From: Streptomyces durmitorensis
GTDB lineage: Bacteria > Actinomycetota > Actinomycetes > Streptomycetales > Streptomycetaceae
Direction: 5' to 3'
NCBI RefSeq assembly: GCF_023498005.1
Contig: NZ_CP097289.1
Span: 8,618,001-8,682,000, forward strand
Length of the DNA stretch: 64,000 nucleotides
This document shows, in pieces, positions 63,106-64,000 of the stretch (its first letter is position 1; the number at the start of each line of letters is the position of its first letter). A model generated the notes under the pieces. The model saw nothing but the letters and a program-made list of their open reading frames with translations. It had not been told where the DNA came from and did no database searches. The position numbers and the translations under genes are program-made.

Positions 63106-64000
63106 TCAGTTGGAGAAGCGGTGTGTGCCGGAGGCCGCGGCGAAGACGGCGCAGCCGTCCTCCAGCCGCAGGAACTCCGTCGTGCCATGGGCTACTTGGG
63201 TTCGTCTGTCGGCGGGGATCCATACCTCCGCCGTCGTGTTGGCGGGCAGGGTCAGCGTGAGGCGGAAGCCCTCGGAGTCCGTCTTCCAGTGGGTGGTTAC
63301 CGGCCCGTAGAGCGCGTCGAAGCTGCCCTGGGCCTCGGTCACGCCGCCGCCGGGGCGCGGGCGGACGAGGATCTTGCGGAAGCCCGGGTCGGCCGGTGCG
63401 ATGCCCGCGATGTTCGCGTACATCCACTCGCCCACCGAGCCGTAGGCATAGTGGTTGAAGGAGTTCATGCCGGCGTCCTGGAAGCTGCCGTCCGGCTTGA
63501 TGGAGTCCCAGCGCTCCCACATCGTCGTGGCGCCCTTGTCGATCTGGTAGCCCCAGCTGGGGAAGGACCGCTGGACGAGGAGGCGGTAGGCGACGTCCGT
63601 GTGGCCGGTGGCCGTCAGGACGGGAAGCAGCCGCGGGGTGCCCAGGAAGCCCGTCGACAGGTGCCATTCCTTGGACTTGATGAGCTCCACCAGACGGGCG
63701 GCCGCCGGTGCGCGGTCGCTGTCGGCGAGCAGGTCCATGGACAGGGCCAGGACGTACGCGGTCTGCGTGTCGCCCTTCACCCGGCCGCCGTCGGTCACGT
63801 ACGCCGCCCGGAAGGCGTCACGGACGCTGCCGAAGAGCTTCTTGTACGGGGCCGGGTCCTTGCCAAGCGCTTCGGCGGCCCGGGCGACGAGGTCGGCGCT
63901 GTGCGCGAAGTAGGCCGTGCCGATGACGTCCTTGGGCGTCTCGTCCTGGATGTTGAGCCAGTCTCCGTAGCCCTCGGCGGGGCGCAGATATCCGGAACTG
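63106..64000 (-). CDS. GH78 alpha-L-rhamnosidase, 5' end outside window
   Basis: About 297 C-terminal residues are visible; the reading frame continues to the window edge (YGDWLNIQDETPKDVIGTAY, then AYFAHSADLVARAA), so the start lies beyond. The (alpha/alpha)6 barrel segment has KGDTQTAYVLALSMDLL, ATTMWERWDS and FNHYAYGSVGEWMY, typical of GH78 enzymes, followed by the C-terminal beta-sandwich. It releases L-rhamnose from glycosides or polysaccharides and feeds the isomerase gene immediately downstream. Confidence 0.92.
   Translation of the reverse strand, partial: SSGYLRPAEGYGDWLNIQDETPKDVIGTAYFAHSADLVARAAEALGKDPAPYKKLFGSVRDAFRAAYVTDGGRVKGDTQTAYVLALSMDLLADSDRAPAAARLVELIKSKEWHLSTGFLGTPRLLPVLTATGHTDVAYRLLVQRSFPSWGYQIDKGATTMWERWDSIKPDGSFQDAGMNSFNHYAYGSVGEWMYANIAGIAPADPGFRKILVRPRPGGGVTEAQGSFDALYGPVTTHWKTDSEGFRLTLTLPANTTAEVWIPADRRTQVAHGTTEFLRLEDGCAVFAAASGTHRFSN

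Overview
The window is high-GC actinobacterial DNA and most likely comes from a Streptomyces chromosome. The signs are dense translational coupling (ATGA and GTGA start-stop overlaps), many divergent TetR regulators with palindromic operators, a DUF5999 protein, an SPW-repeat protein, an AfsR-like STAND ATPase, and in-frame TTA (bldA-type) codons in two biosynthetic genes. I saw no rRNA, tRNA, CRISPR array or complete insertion sequence.

Layout. 1-5.9 kb: a truncated NCS1 nucleobase permease and its TetR, two small unknown proteins, a stand-alone CYP102-like P450 with a divergent TetR, and an ABM-domain protein divergent from a third TetR. 5.9-10.8 kb: DUF2867, DUF5999, a secreted protein coupled to a small soluble partner, a PucR-type regulator and a secreted lipase. 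11.0-17.2 kb: a degenerate acyl-CoA ligase-like protein, a short UvrA paralogue divergent from a double-HTH MerR regulator, and a DHA2-family MFS exporter.

The most interesting block is 17.4-26.6 kb. A FadD32-like fatty acyl-AMP ligase overlaps by 4 bp a compact Pks13-like condensing enzyme (ACP-KS-AT-ACP-TE). These are followed by a secreted antigen-85/mycolyltransferase-like esterase, a delta-9-type desaturase on the other strand, and a crotonyl-CoA carboxylase/reductase (CCR). In mycolic-acid bacteria the FadD32/Pks13/antigen-85 set makes and transfers alpha-alkyl beta-keto (then beta-hydroxy) fatty acids, and an AccD4 carboxylase supplies the 2-carboxyacyl-CoA. Here AccD4 is not seen and a CCR could supply an alkylmalonyl-CoA instead. 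The PKS and CCR each carry a TTA codon, which suggests bldA-dependent developmental expression. I infer a mycolate-like alpha-branched lipid or lipid ester made by a genus not known for mycolic acids.

26.6-43.3 kb is mixed: a polysaccharide-deacetylase lipoprotein with a small secreted partner, a STAND ATPase lacking a visible DNA-binding domain, an ABC exporter, DinB and VanX-type proteins, two TetR-regulated redox genes (FMN reductase and SDR) with nearly identical operators, an SRPBCC protein, a DUF1275 membrane protein, and a carboxylesterase/MBL-hydrolase operon opposite an XRE regulator. 43.4-48.1 kb is a beta-glucoside uptake operon (lipoprotein, two permeases, GH1) next to a divergent ROK regulator. 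48.2-54.9 kb holds an SPW protein, an ABC exporter coupled to a Nudix protein, and an OpuC-type compatible-solute importer whose ATPase is convergent. 54.9-64 kb is all on the minus strand: lutABC (lactate to pyruvate) and a rhamnoside/rhamnose operon (GH78, rhaI, a rhamnulose-1-phosphate aldolase/lactaldehyde dehydrogenase fusion, rhaB). Together these give a path from rhamnosides to DHAP and pyruvate.
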